Source of the DNA: Actinoplanes octamycinicus
GTDB lineage: Bacteria > Actinomycetota > Actinomycetes > Mycobacteriales > Micromonosporaceae
Length of the DNA stretch: 64,000 nucleotides
Assembly (NCBI RefSeq): GCF_014205225.1
Contig: NZ_JACHNB010000001.1
Span: 3,825,501-3,889,500 of the forward strand
Reading direction: 5' to 3'
The notes under the pieces are model-generated. The model saw only the letters and a program-made list of their open reading frames with translations. It ran no database searches and was not told where the DNA came from. This document shows, one piece after another, positions 1 through 9,732 of the stretch; within the stretch, counting starts at the first letter, position 1, and each line of letters starts with the position of its first letter. The position numbers and the translations under genes were made by a program.

Positions 1-519
1 CTGCTCCTGGTCGCGGCGGACGGGGCGGAGGCGACCCTGCACGCGCCGCCCGGCGTGACCGGGGCCGCGACGGTGACCGAGCTCATCGAGGCGGCGCGGG
101 CGCCGCGCCGGCTCGGGCTGCTGCTGGCCCGCAAGGGCGCGGTCGCGGTCGGCGTGGCGGACGGCACCGAGCTGGTCGCCTCCAAGGTGGACACCCACTA
201 CGTGCAGGGCCGGACCGCGGCCGGCGGCTGGTCGCAGCAGCGCTTCGCCCGCCGCCGGGACAACCAGGCGAAGGCGGCCGCCGCCGACGGCGCCGGGATC
301 GTCGGCCGGTTGCTGCTTCCCGCGGTACGGACGATGGCCGCGCTGGTCACCGGCGGCGACCGGACCGCGGTCGACGCGATCCTCGCGGACCGTGCCCTGG
401 CGCCGGTGGCCGCGCTCCGCGCCGGGCGGCTGCTGGAGGTGCCGGAGCCCCGGCACGCCGTGCTGGTCTCCGCGGTGGCGATGGCCCGCGCGGTGCCGAT
501 CCTGATCCGGGAGCCCTGA
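1..519 (+). CDS. acVLRF1 family peptidyl-tRNA hydrolase (C-terminal part)
   Basis: The gene is open at the left edge of the window; 172 codons are visible. The protein contains the stretch GRTAAGGWSQQRF followed by an Arg-rich segment and NQAKAA. This is the signature of the Vms1-like release factor (VLRF1) domain, including its conserved Gln in GGxSQxR. Members of this family cleave peptidyl-tRNA on stalled large ribosomal subunits; acVLRF1 is the actinobacterial branch. That family role is known, and activity here is inferred. The last codons and the stop lie inside a 14-bp tandem repeat, so the C-terminal residues may vary between strains. Neighbours are unrelated: a convergent peptidase gene lies downstream behind a hairpin. 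Confidence 0.85.
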   Translation: MLLVAADGAEATLHAPPGVTGAATVTELIEAARAPRRLGLLLARKGAVAVGVADGTELVASKVDTHYVQGRTAAGGWSQQRFARRRDNQAKAAAADGAGIVGRLLLPAVRTMAALVTGGDRTAVDAILADRALAPVAALRAGRLLEVPEPRHAVLVSAVAMARAVPILIREP

Positions 520-555
520 TCCGGGAGCCCTGACCCGGGAGCCCTGACCCCGGGA
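502..555. repeat. 14-bp tandem repeat spanning the stop codon
   Basis: The unit CTGATCCGGGAGCC occurs 3.7 times in a row with small changes. The stop codon of the upstream release-factor gene lies in the second unit, so the array covers both the last coding residues and the 3' untranslated region. Confidence 0.8.
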
Positions 556-580
556 CGGCATCCGGGAGCCGGGGACGGCT

Positions 581-619
581 CCGGCCGCCGTCCCGCGCCA
601 GGTGCGGGTCGGCGGCCGG
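581..619. terminator. GC-rich hairpin between convergent genes
   Basis: CCGGCCGCC and GGCGGCCGG form an inverted repeat around a ~20-nt loop, midway between the convergent stops at 519 and 639. No T-run follows, so it fits the bidirectional, U-poor terminators of high-GC actinobacteria. Confidence 0.5.
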
Positions 620-638
620 ATGTCAGGGGCGGAGGCGG

Positions 639-1565
639 TCAGTCGCCCTGGTTGACCGCACCCGGCGCGAACGTGTCGCACTGCGTCGGGTCACCCGAGT
701 CGTACCCGGTCCGGAACCACTTCTGCCGGTCCGCGGACGTGCCGTGGGTGAACTCCGCCGGATTGATGGTGCCACCGCCGCGTTGCTGGAGGGTGTCGTC
801 GCCGATCTGGCCGGCGGTCTGGATGCCCTCCTGGATGTCGGCGTCGGACAGGCTCTTGAAGATCTTGTTGCCCTTGGCGTCGGTGGTGCCGGTCGCGCCC
901 TTCGCCCAGGCCCCGGCGTAGCAGTCGGCCTGCAGCTCGAGCCGGACCGACTGCAGGTTGGCCGAGTCCGGGTCGGCCTGCTGCGCGCGTCGCATCTTGG
1001 CCTCGGTGCCGAGCAGATCCTGCACGTGGTGACCGTACTCGTGGGCGAGCACGTAGGGCTGCGCGAACTCGCCCGGCGCGCCGAGCTCCTTGGCCAGCTG
1101 CTGGTAGAAGCTCAGGTCGATGTAGACCTTGTTGTCGGCCGGGCAGTAGAACGGCCCGACGCCGGAGTCGGCGGCGCCGCACCCGGTGTTCACCCGGCTC
1201 TGGAAGATCTTGGTGGTCGACTTCTCGTACTGCTTGCCGAAGGCCTGCGGCAGCTCCTTGGCCCAGTACGCCTGGATCGAGTTGATGTAGAGCACGTTCC
1301 GGCAGTCGAGCTGCTTGACCGCGTCCTGCTGCTGGCACTCGGTGGCGAGATTGGTGTTGTTGCTGGGCGTCTCACCGCCGCCACCACCGAGGTTGTTGAT
1401 CCCGAAGTAGCCGCCGACCAGCGCGAGCAGCACCGTGACCACGATGCCGGCGAGCCCGCCGCCACCGATCGGGATGGGCAGCCCGCCGAAGCCCCCGCCG
1501 CCACCCGAACCACGGGCATCCTCCACCTGACTGGTGTCGATCTCGGCGTTCTCGTTGAGTTCCAT
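639..1565 (-). CDS. Neutral zinc metallopeptidase, YpfJ-type
   Basis: A 308-residue protein of the YpfJ/KPN_02809 family. The start (MELNENAEIDTSQ) matches the family's usual N-terminus and has AGGAGG 5 nt upstream at 1571-1576; an in-frame GTG at 1583 is less likely. A Gly-rich linker precedes one membrane segment (about residues 38-58). The peptidase domain has HEYGHH near residue 175, with two zinc His ligands and the catalytic Glu, and a downstream ADCYAGAWA stretch typical of the family. The enzyme is probably anchored in the membrane with its domain outside. Substrate is unknown. It is transcribed towards the release-factor gene. Confidence 0.9.
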   Translation of the reverse strand: MELNENAEIDTSQVEDARGSGGGGGFGGLPIPIGGGGLAGIVVTVLLALVGGYFGINNLGGGGGETPSNNTNLATECQQQDAVKQLDCRNVLYINSIQAYWAKELPQAFGKQYEKSTTKIFQSRVNTGCGAADSGVGPFYCPADNKVYIDLSFYQQLAKELGAPGEFAQPYVLAHEYGHHVQDLLGTEAKMRRAQQADPDSANLQSVRLELQADCYAGAWAKGATGTTDAKGNKIFKSLSDADIQEGIQTAGQIGDDTLQQRGGGTINPAEFTHGTSADRQKWFRTGYDSGDPTQCDTFAPGAVNQGD

Positions 1566-1740
1566 CCGTTCCTCCTGCGCCACGGTTGCACCGCGTTTAC
1601 CCGATGATCTTGCGGACTAATCGGTTGGGAGGTGCTCCGCTGCCCCGGGTAGTATGGCCCGGTGCTGCTCCGCGAAGGCTGACCTGCCGATTTGATTGCG
1701 CCCCGAGTCAGCCCGATCCCCGAGAGCGAGAAGCTTCTTT

Positions 1741-3345
<1,605 letters not shown>

Positions 3346-3781
3346 GTTTCAGAAGGTGCCGGAGATCCAGGATCATCGGCATCGTCAGTTGTCAACTGGT
3401 GCCCACACAGACAGTGCGATGTTCGGGCGTTTGCGGGCAGGTCGGACTTGCTCCCGTACGCGCCCGACGTCCCGTCCCGGCCCGGCCCGCCCCGCATGCG
3501 GTCCTCCGGCGCCGTCCCGGCGGGGTGCTCCTCGATCGAGTGTTTCTGCAGGTGATCGATGGTCTTGGTGAGCCTCGCGGGACGGGCGTGACGCGCCGGA
3601 AATGTCGCTCCGGCCGACGTCACCAAACGGTCTGACATTGATGCACTTGGTAACCGTCAAGTTCCTGACAGTAATAAATGGGCACGTTCTTCGACGCGAG
3701 ATGCCTGGCGCATGATCGTTGGAGGCGGTGTAATAGGTGGGACCGTATCTGACCGCACTGTCTGCGACGTGAGGATTCAAG
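3346..3781. other. Intergenic region, 436 bp, upstream of the HTH gene
   Basis: No convincing gene is seen. The left two-thirds has ordinary GC-rich composition. The right part, from about 3635, is distinctly richer in A and T, with CTGACATTGATG, ACTTG/CAAGT arms and GTAATAAAT, so promoter elements of the HTH-enoyl-CoA hydratase pair are expected there. I could not settle on one -35/-10 pair. A GAGG lies just ahead of the ATG at 3782. Confidence 0.4.
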
Positions 3782-4009
3782 ATGGCAGCCACTGGCACAG
3801 CTACCAGTACTGAGAAGGGTCGTCGAATCGTCGGTAGCGAGCGGCAGTCGCTCGCCAAGGACCTGGTGAAGCGTTACACCTCCGGCGAGAGCATCCGGGC
3901 GCTCGCTGCTTCCACCGGCCGTTCCTATGGATTCGTCCACCGCGTGCTCACCGAATCGGGCGTGCAGTTGCGCCAGCGTGGCGGCGCCCGCCGCCGCAAG
4001 AAGGCGTGA
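3782..4009 (+). CDS. Small helix-turn-helix DNA-binding protein
   Basis: A 75-residue protein with a flexible, Thr-rich N-terminus, one helix-turn-helix (about residues 22-58, around GESIRALAASTGRSYGFVHRVL) and a strongly basic tail (RRRKK). Proteins like this are conserved in actinobacteria as short regulators or DNA-binding factors of unknown target. The HTH resembles those of resolvases and sigma-like regulators. Its stop overlaps the GTG start of the enoyl-CoA hydratase gene (GTGA), so the two are probably translationally coupled. The function in this pair is not known. Confidence 0.8.
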   Translation: MAATGTATSTEKGRRIVGSERQSLAKDLVKRYTSGESIRALAASTGRSYGFVHRVLTESGVQLRQRGGARRRKKA

Positions 4010-4824
4010 CGTCCGACAACGCCGGGCCGGTATCCGCGGCTGATCCTGCTGACGCGGTAGCCACCGACGAGGTAGGCGTTCGCTACGAACAGGCCGGGCC
4101 GGTCGCAACGGTCACGTTGTGCCGGCCCGACGTTCTCAATGCACAGACTCCGGCCATGTGGGCGGAGCTCAGTGACATTTCCCGGAAATTGCCTGGCGAC
4201 GTGCGCGTCGTCATTGTGCGAGCCGAAGGCCGCGCGTTTTCCGCCGGCCTGGATCTGTCAGTCGCCCGCGGCGACGGCGATTCTTCACTGGCTCGTCTGG
4301 CACAGTTGTCCGCCGCTGACAGCGCCGATCGGATCGCCGTCTTCCAGACCGCGTTCACCTGGTTGCGCAGTCCGTCCATCGTGTCCATCGCGGCGGTCCA
4401 GGGCCATGCGATCGGCGCCGGTTTCCAGCTCGCGCTGAACTGCGACATGCGCGTGCTGGCCGATGACGCACGGTTCTCGATGGCCGAGGTCACTCTCGGT
4501 CTGGTGCCCGATCTGGGCGGGACGAAACGGCTCACCGAGCTGGTCGGTCCGTCCCGGGCGCTGGAGATCTGCGTCACCGGGCGGCGGATCCCGGCCGACG
4601 AGGCGGACCGGATCGGTCTCGCCACCGCGGTGGTCCCGCGGGCCGACCTGGACGCGGCGGTCGCCGACCTGACCGCGGCCATCCTGGCCGGCCCCGTGGG
4701 CGCGGTGTCCGAGATCAAGGGACTGCTGGCCGGGGCGCCCAGCCGTTCCTACGCCGAGCAGGACCGGGCCGAGCGGGAGGCACAGACCCGCCGGCTCGCC
4801 GACCTGCTGGGCACCGGGGAGTAA
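4006..4824 (+). CDS. Enoyl-CoA hydratase/isomerase family protein
   Basis: A 272-residue crotonase-fold protein. It has the oxyanion-hole segment GRAFSAGLDLS and the second conserved stretch AVQGHAIGAGFQLALNCD, followed by MAEVTLGLVPDLGGTKRL, where crotonases carry catalytic acidic residues. The family hydrates or isomerises acyl-CoA thioesters, usually in fatty-acid or aromatic degradation; the exact substrate is not predictable. The GTG start at 4006 overlaps the stop of the HTH gene by 4 bp and gives a normal N-terminus. No other fatty-acid degradation genes are adjacent. Confidence 0.88.
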   Translation: MTSDNAGPVSAADPADAVATDEVGVRYEQAGPVATVTLCRPDVLNAQTPAMWAELSDISRKLPGDVRVVIVRAEGRAFSAGLDLSVARGDGDSSLARLAQLSAADSADRIAVFQTAFTWLRSPSIVSIAAVQGHAIGAGFQLALNCDMRVLADDARFSMAEVTLGLVPDLGGTKRLTELVGPSRALEICVTGRRIPADEADRIGLATAVVPRADLDAAVADLTAAILAGPVGAVSEIKGLLAGAPSRSYAEQDRAEREAQTRRLADLLGTGE

Positions 4825-4951
4825 CCACCCGCCGGTCCGCTCCGGGAAGCGTTGCGGACCGGCGGGCTGGAATAGCGCCTTCGCCGTCCAGGTTGTCGTA
4901 CCCACCCGGCAGACTCTGTTCTGCCCGTGGCGCGACACCCGGAGGTGACGA

Positions 4952-6889
4952 ATGAGCATGCCGAGCTGGAACATGCTGCGCTCGATCCAGAGCGCCGACC
5001 GGGTGGCGTCCCATCAGGTCAAGCCCGGCACGATGCGGCGGATCCTGCGGTTCGCCCGGCCCTACCGCCGCGACATCGTGGTGTTCCTGATCGCCGTGGT
5101 GGTGGCCGCCGGGATCGGCGTGGCCACCCCGCTGCTGGCCGGCGACGTGATCAACACGATCACCCGCGGCGGTGCCGACGCGGCCGGCGCGGTGATCCGG
5201 ATCGCCCTGCTGATCGCCGGGCTGGCGGTCGCCGACGCGCTGCTCTCCCTCGCCCAGCGGTGGTACTCGGCCCGCATCGGTGAGGGGATCATCCTCGACC
5301 TGCGCACCCGGGTCTACGACCACGTGCAGCGGATGCCGCTGCAGTTCTTCACCCGGACCCAGACCGGCGCCCTGGTCAGCCGGCTCAACAACGACGTGGT
5401 CGGCGCCCAGCGGGCGTTCACCTCCACCCTGTCCGGGGTGCTCAGCAACGTCATCCAGCTGGTGCTCACCGCGGTGGTGATGTTCAGCCTGTCCTGGCCG
5501 ATCACCGTGCTCTCGCTGCTGCTCCTGCCGGTCTTCATCATCCCGGCGCGGCGGGTCGGCGCCCGGCTCGCCGAGATCACCCGGGAGTCGTACAACCTGG
5601 ACGCCAAGATGAACGCGACGATGACCGAGCGGTTCAACGTCTCCGGCGCGTTGCTGGTCAAGCTGTTCGGCCGGCCCGACGCCGAGGCGGCGCGATTCGG
5701 CGAGCGGGCCGAGCGGGTCCGCGACATCGGCGTGCAGCAGGCGATGTTCTCCCGCACCTTCTTCGTGGCGATGCTGCTGGTCGCCTCGCTGGCCCAGGCG
5801 CTGACCTACGGTCTGGGCGGCTGGCTCGCGGTGCACGGGCAGGTCTCGGCCGGCACCGTGGTCACCCTGGCGCTGCTGCTCACCCGGCTCTACGGGCCGC
5901 TGACCGCGTTGAGCAACGTGCGGGTCGACGTGATGAGCGCGCTGGTCTCGTTCGACCGGGTCTTCGAGGTGCTCGACCTGGCGCCGGGCATCGCCGAGAG
6001 ACCGGACGCCGCGCCGATCCCGCCGGGCGCCGGCCGGATCGAGTTCCGCGACGTGCGGTTCCGCTACCCGAGCGCGTCCGAGGTGTCGCTGGCCACCCTG
6101 GAGGACGTGAGCACGCTGGACCGCACGGAGAACACGCCGGTCCTGCACGGCGTCGACTTCACCGTCGAGCCGGGGCAGCTGGTCGCGCTGGTCGGCCCGT
6201 CCGGCGCCGGCAAGTCCACCATCTCCATGCTGGTCTCCCGGATCTATGACGTCACCGGTGGCGCGGTGCTGGTCGGCGGCGTCGACGTGCGCGACACGAC
6301 GCTCGACTCACTGCGCGACACGGTCGGCGTGGTCACCCAGGACTCGCACCTGTTCCACGAGACCATCGCGGAGAATCTGCGGTACGCGCGGCCCGGCGCC
6401 ACCGAGGCGGAGATGTGGGCCGCGCTGGACGGCGCGCAGGTCGGTGACCTGGTCCGGGCCCTGCCGGACGGCCTGGAGACGGTGGTCGGGGAGCGCGGCT
6501 ATCGGTTCTCCGGCGGCGAGAAACAGCGCATCGCGATCGCCCGGCTGCTGCTCAAACAGCCGTCGATCGTGATCCTCGACGAGGCCACCGCGCACCTGGA
6601 CAGCGAGTCCGAGGCTGCCGTGCAGCGAGCCCTGTCGGTGGCCCTGGAGAACCGGACGGCGCTGGTCATCGCGCACCGGCTGTCCACCATCCGGGAGGCC
6701 GACCAGATCCTGGTGGTCGACCGCGGCCGGGTGGTGGAGCGCGGCACGCACGACTCGCTGGTCGCGGCCGGTGGGCTGTATGCCGATCTCTACCGCACCC
6801 AGTTCGCCGCGGCGTCGCCCGGGTCGCCGCCGTTCACCGCGGAGGAGGTGGAGATCCTGCCGGTCCCGGCGAGTACGGTCGAACCGTGA
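4952..6889 (+). CDS. ABC exporter, fused permease and ATPase
   Basis: A 645-residue half-transporter of the multidrug/lipid exporter type. The N-terminal ~320 residues form a six-helix ABC transmembrane domain. The ATPase has Walker A GPSGAGKST near residue 415, Q-loop TQDSHLF, signature FSGGEKQR near 519, Walker B IVILDEATAHLD and the H-loop IAHRLST. A short insertion between the first strands (about residues 375-395) is unusual but spares all motifs. It would work as a homodimer or with a partner half-transporter encoded elsewhere. GGAGGTGA lies 3 nt ahead of the ATG. The next gene overlaps its stop by 4 bp. Confidence 0.92.
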   Translation: MSMPSWNMLRSIQSADRVASHQVKPGTMRRILRFARPYRRDIVVFLIAVVVAAGIGVATPLLAGDVINTITRGGADAAGAVIRIALLIAGLAVADALLSLAQRWYSARIGEGIILDLRTRVYDHVQRMPLQFFTRTQTGALVSRLNNDVVGAQRAFTSTLSGVLSNVIQLVLTAVVMFSLSWPITVLSLLLLPVFIIPARRVGARLAEITRESYNLDAKMNATMTERFNVSGALLVKLFGRPDAEAARFGERAERVRDIGVQQAMFSRTFFVAMLLVASLAQALTYGLGGWLAVHGQVSAGTVVTLALLLTRLYGPLTALSNVRVDVMSALVSFDRVFEVLDLAPGIAERPDAAPIPPGAGRIEFRDVRFRYPSASEVSLATLEDVSTLDRTENTPVLHGVDFTVEPGQLVALVGPSGAGKSTISMLVSRIYDVTGGAVLVGGVDVRDTTLDSLRDTVGVVTQDSHLFHETIAENLRYARPGATEAEMWAALDGAQVGDLVRALPDGLETVVGERGYRFSGGEKQRIAIARLLLKQPSIVILDEATAHLDSESEAAVQRALSVALENRTALVIAHRLSTIREADQILVVDRGRVVERGTHDSLVAAGGLYADLYRTQFAAASPGSPPFTAEEVEILPVPASTVEP

Positions 6890-7104
6890 CCGGCTTGTTG
6901 ATCTTCGCGGTGGTGTTCGCGGCGCTGCTGTTCGCGTTCGCGCGGTTCGGCGGCTGGGTCAGGCGCAAGGGGATCGGTGGCGGGATCATGGGGCCGATCG
7001 ACGAGGCCTACCGGCCGTCGGCCGACCGGCTGCGGCGCGAGACGGTGATCCACGAGCAGCGGGTGCTGCCGCCGCGGCCGGGCGACGAGACGTCCACTGT
7101 GTAG
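6886..7104 (+). CDS. Small single-pass membrane protein coupled to the ABC exporter
   Basis: A 72-residue protein of unknown family. It begins with one hydrophobic helix (about residues 2-20, LLIFAVVFAALLFAFA), then a basic turn (RRKG) and a polar tail. The GTG start overlaps the exporter's stop (GTGA), so it is very probably co-translated with it and could be an accessory subunit. That role is an inference from position only. Confidence 0.65.
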   Translation: MTGLLIFAVVFAALLFAFARFGGWVRRKGIGGGIMGPIDEAYRPSADRLRRETVIHEQRVLPPRPGDETSTV

Positions 7105-7276
7105 GCCGCCGCGCTTCCGGCGCGTCGGTGTGATGGTGACCTCGCGGCGGCGGTGGGCTGCGGCCGGTTCGGGAGGCTCGTGCGGGCGGCGGACGGCGGA
7201 CGGCGGGCGGCGGCCAGCGGCGGACGGCGGGCTCGCGGGTGACGGGAACGGCTCGGGCGGGCGGTGGATTCCCCGG

Positions 7277-8071
7277 TCAGTCCGGGAGGGACTCGCGCAG
7301 GGTGGTGAACTCGCGGATCAGGTCGGGCAGCTGGAAATGGGCGTTCAGGCCGCTCGGGTTGGGGAGGACCCAGACCGGGACGCCGCCCACCTGGTCCGGC
7401 TGGGGGCCGATGCGCGCTTTGGGGCGGGCGAAAGCGGCCCGGTAAGCGGTGACTCCGAGGACGGCGAGGAAGTGCGGCTGCTCCCGGCGTACCAAAGCTG
7501 CCAGGATCTGGCCGCCCGCGGTCAGCTCGTCGGGGGACAACTCGTCGGCGCGGGCCGTGGCCCGCGCGACGACATTGGTGATGCCCAGCCCGAGCGCGGG
7601 GAGCAGATGCTGCTCGGACGGGTGCAGCAGGCGGTCGGTGAAGCCGGCGCCGTGCAGGGTCGGCCAGAAGCGGTTGCCCGGCCGGGCGAAGTGGTGACCG
7701 GTCGCGGCCGAGTAGAGGCTCGGGTTGATCCCGGAGAAGAGCACCCGCAGGCCGGGGCCGATGAGGTCGGGGATGGTCCGGTTCGCGGCCGCCGCGATCT
7801 CCGCCGCTGACGGCTTCTTCAGAGGGGATGCCGCTGACGGCTTCAGCGGAGGAGATGCCGCTGACGGCTTCTTCAGAGGGGATGCCGCTGACGGCTTCAG
7901 CGGAGGAGATGCCGCTGACGGCTTCTTCAGAGGAGACGCCGCCGACGGCTTCTTGAGAGGAGACGCCGCTGACGGCTTCTTGAGAGGAGACGGCGCCGAC
8001 GGCTTCAGTGGAGGAGACGCCGCTGACCGGCCCGCGGGGGTGGGCTCGGGTGGCCGGGGAGGGGTGGTCAC
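7277..8071 (-). CDS. mug: Mug-type mismatch-specific uracil/thymine DNA glycosylase with repetitive basic N-tail
   Basis: A 264-residue protein in two parts. Residues ~95-264 are a uracil-DNA-glycosylase-superfamily domain of the Mug/TDG kind: LFSGINPSLYSAATGHHFARP is the GINPS active-site motif, and the second motif is LPNPSGLNAH. Such enzymes remove uracil or thymine mispaired with guanine. Residues ~18-89 are eight copies of a 9-residue Ser-Pro-Leu-Lys-Pro-Ala repeat, like the lysine/proline/alanine tails of DNA-binding proteins. The GTG start overlaps the upstream SDR stop by 4 bp, placing the repeat in frame right after the start. Standard Mug proteins are about 170 residues, so the tail is an addition. 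Confidence 0.88.
   Translation of the reverse strand: MTTPPRPPEPTPAGRSAASPPLKPSAPSPLKKPSAASPLKKPSAASPLKKPSAASPPLKPSAASPLKKPSAASPPLKPSAASPLKKPSAAEIAAAANRTIPDLIGPGLRVLFSGINPSLYSAATGHHFARPGNRFWPTLHGAGFTDRLLHPSEQHLLPALGLGITNVVARATARADELSPDELTAGGQILAALVRREQPHFLAVLGVTAYRAAFARPKARIGPQPDQVGGVPVWVLPNPSGLNAHFQLPDLIREFTTLRESLPD
7805..8020 (-). repeat. 27-bp tandem repeat, 8 copies, inside the mug gene
   Basis: Eight in-frame 27-bp units encode alternating ASPLKKPSA and ASPPLKPSA nonapeptides. The units keep near-identical DNA, which suggests recent expansion or slippage. Length changes would keep the reading frame. Confidence 0.9.
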
Positions 8072-8829
8072 AGGGTGCGCAGGGCGCCGCCGTCGATCGG
8101 GACCACGCACCCTGTCAGGTAGCTCGCGGCCGGGGAGAGCAGGAAGGCCGCGACCCGGCCGAACTCCGAGGGCTCGCCGATCCGGCGGACCGGGATGGCC
8201 GCGGACACCTCGGCCGCCGCGGTCGCCGGGTCGCCGGTGGCCTGGAACAGCTCCCGGTTGCGGTCGGTCATGAAGCGGCCCGGCAGCAGGCCCAGCACCC
8301 GGATGCCGCGCGGGCCGAACTCGTCGGCCATGTCCTTGGCCGCCATCGCCAGACCCGGTCGCAGGCCGCTGGAGATGCCCAGGCCGGACAGCGGCGTCTT
8401 CACCGAGGTGGAGAGCACCAGGCCGATCGCGCCGCCCTCGGGCAGCGCCGCCGCGAACGTGCGGGCTGCCCGGATCGACCCCAGGAAGACCGTCTCGAAC
8501 GCGTCCCGCCACTGGTCGTCACTCATGCTCGCGGCGCTGCCCGGGGCCGGGCCGCCGACCGAGATCAGCGCGCCGTCCAGCCGGCCGAACCGCTCGGTCG
8601 CGACGTCCACCAGCTCCCGCGGGGTGCCCGGGTCGGCCAGGTCGGCGGTGATCCCGACGGCGTGCGGGGCGCCGCCCAGCTCGGCCACCGCGACCGAGAC
8701 CTTCTCCGGGTCGCGGGACGAGATGACCACCCGGGCGCCGTCGGCGACGAGCGCCTGCGCGGTGGCGAAACCGAGGCCGCGGGAGGCGCCGGTGAGGATG
8801 AAGACGCGATCAGCCAGGCCGAGATCCAT
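8068..8829 (-). CDS. SDR family oxidoreductase-like protein with non-canonical active site
   Basis: A 253-residue Rossmann-fold protein. The NAD(P)-binding motif TGASRGLG (residues 13-20) is intact, as are the Ser-containing strand (LSTS near 140) and the C-terminal IDGG. Where classical SDRs have YxxxK, this protein reads S153-S-G-L-R157, so both the catalytic Tyr and Lys are replaced. A related SDR branch with an LRPGLA stretch is common in bacteria and may use a different mechanism or act as a binding protein. It is co-transcribed with mug (GTGA overlap). Substrate is unknown. Confidence 0.8.
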   Translation of the reverse strand: MDLGLADRVFILTGASRGLGFATAQALVADGARVVISSRDPEKVSVAVAELGGAPHAVGITADLADPGTPRELVDVATERFGRLDGALISVGGPAPGSAASMSDDQWRDAFETVFLGSIRAARTFAAALPEGGAIGLVLSTSVKTPLSGLGISSGLRPGLAMAAKDMADEFGPRGIRVLGLLPGRFMTDRNRELFQATGDPATAAAEVSAAIPVRRIGEPSEFGRVAAFLLSPAASYLTGCVVPIDGGALRTL

Positions 8830-8868
8830 GCCGCCATCTTTCCAGAGCCGGGTGGTGATCCGTGCCGG

Positions 8869-9612
8869 TCACCCGTTGAGCGCGGCGGCGGTGGCCGCGT
8901 CCGCCGGGAGGAACGCCTCGATGGCCAGCTCGGAGAGGGTCACGTCGCGCGGGGTGCCGAGCACCGAGGTGACGCTGAAGAAGTTCAGGCCGTCGTACCG
9001 CAGCGGGACCACCACGCCGGTCGGCGGGCCGGCCACCTCGCCGCCCGGGTAGCCGCCCAGCTCGGTGCGCAGCTCGCGGAGCACCGGGTCGGCGGTCGCG
9101 GCGGCCTGCCGGTCCAGACGGTGCAGCAGGTGGGTCCGCCACTCGGCGAGGTTCTCGGTCCGCGGCGCCAAGCCGTCCGGGTGCAGGGCCAGGCGCAGCA
9201 CGTTGACCGGTGGTTCGAGCAGCTCGGGCGCGCAGTCCCGGGTGAACCGGCCGATCGCCTCGTTGGCGTCCACCATGGTCCAGTGCCGGTCGACCAGCAC
9301 CGCCGGGAAGGGCCCGTGCCCGGCCAGCACCTGCCGCAGCCCGGCCAGCACCACGGCCAGCGGCTGCCCGTCCAGATCGGACTCCGGGTAGGCCGGCGCG
9401 AAGCCGCCGGCCAGCAGCAACTCGTTGCGCCGCCGCAGCGGCACGTCCAGCTCCTCGGCCAGCCGCAGGATCATCTCCCGGGTCGGCCGGGACCGGCCGG
9501 TCTCCACGAAGGACAGGTGCCGGGCCGACACGCCGGCCCGGCCGGAGAGGTCCAGCTGGCTCAGCCGCCGCTCGTCCCGCCAGGTCCGCAACAACTGTCC
9601 CACCGCGCTCAT
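8869..9612 (-). CDS. XRE-family regulator with MmyB-like sensor domain
   Basis: A 247-residue regulator. Residues 1-65 are a Cro/CI-type HTH (LSQLDLSGRAGVSARHLSFVETGRSRP). The rest matches the MmyB/PAS-like ligand-binding domain common in actinobacteria, with the VDRHWTMVDANEA and LRYDGLNFFSV stretches. Such regulators usually control a divergently transcribed gene. Here that is the SnoaL-like gene at 9733, and TTACC/GGTAA half-sites lie between the two starts. The ligand is unknown. Confidence 0.87.
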   Translation of the reverse strand: MSAVGQLLRTWRDERRLSQLDLSGRAGVSARHLSFVETGRSRPTREMILRLAEELDVPLRRRNELLLAGGFAPAYPESDLDGQPLAVVLAGLRQVLAGHGPFPAVLVDRHWTMVDANEAIGRFTRDCAPELLEPPVNVLRLALHPDGLAPRTENLAEWRTHLLHRLDRQAAATADPVLRELRTELGGYPGGEVAGPPTGVVVPLRYDGLNFFSVTSVLGTPRDVTLSELAIEAFLPADAATAAALNG

Positions 9613-9647
9613 GGTGGCCAGAGTAGGCGGGCGGCTGGGGCGGCGGC

Positions 9648-9677
9648 ATTACCCGCGAGGTAATCGCCGGGCTTACC
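9648..9677. promoter_or_regulatory. Candidate XRE operator (three TTACC/GGTAA half-sites)
   Basis: ATTACC-CGCGA-GGTAAT is a perfect 17-bp palindrome at 9648-9664. A third half-site, TTACC, follows at 9673-9677 in the 120-bp divergent region. The regulator at 8869-9612 is the obvious candidate to bind it. Confidence 0.55.
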
Positions 9678-9732
9678 GGGCGGCGGCAGGCTGGGTCCCG
9701 TCAACGAACGGCACCACGAGGGGACAAAGACG

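Noticed and set aside
7805..8020. CRISPR-like array from regular 27-bp spacing
   Set aside because: The units are contiguous with no unique spacers and encode an in-frame peptide repeat; no cas genes are nearby.
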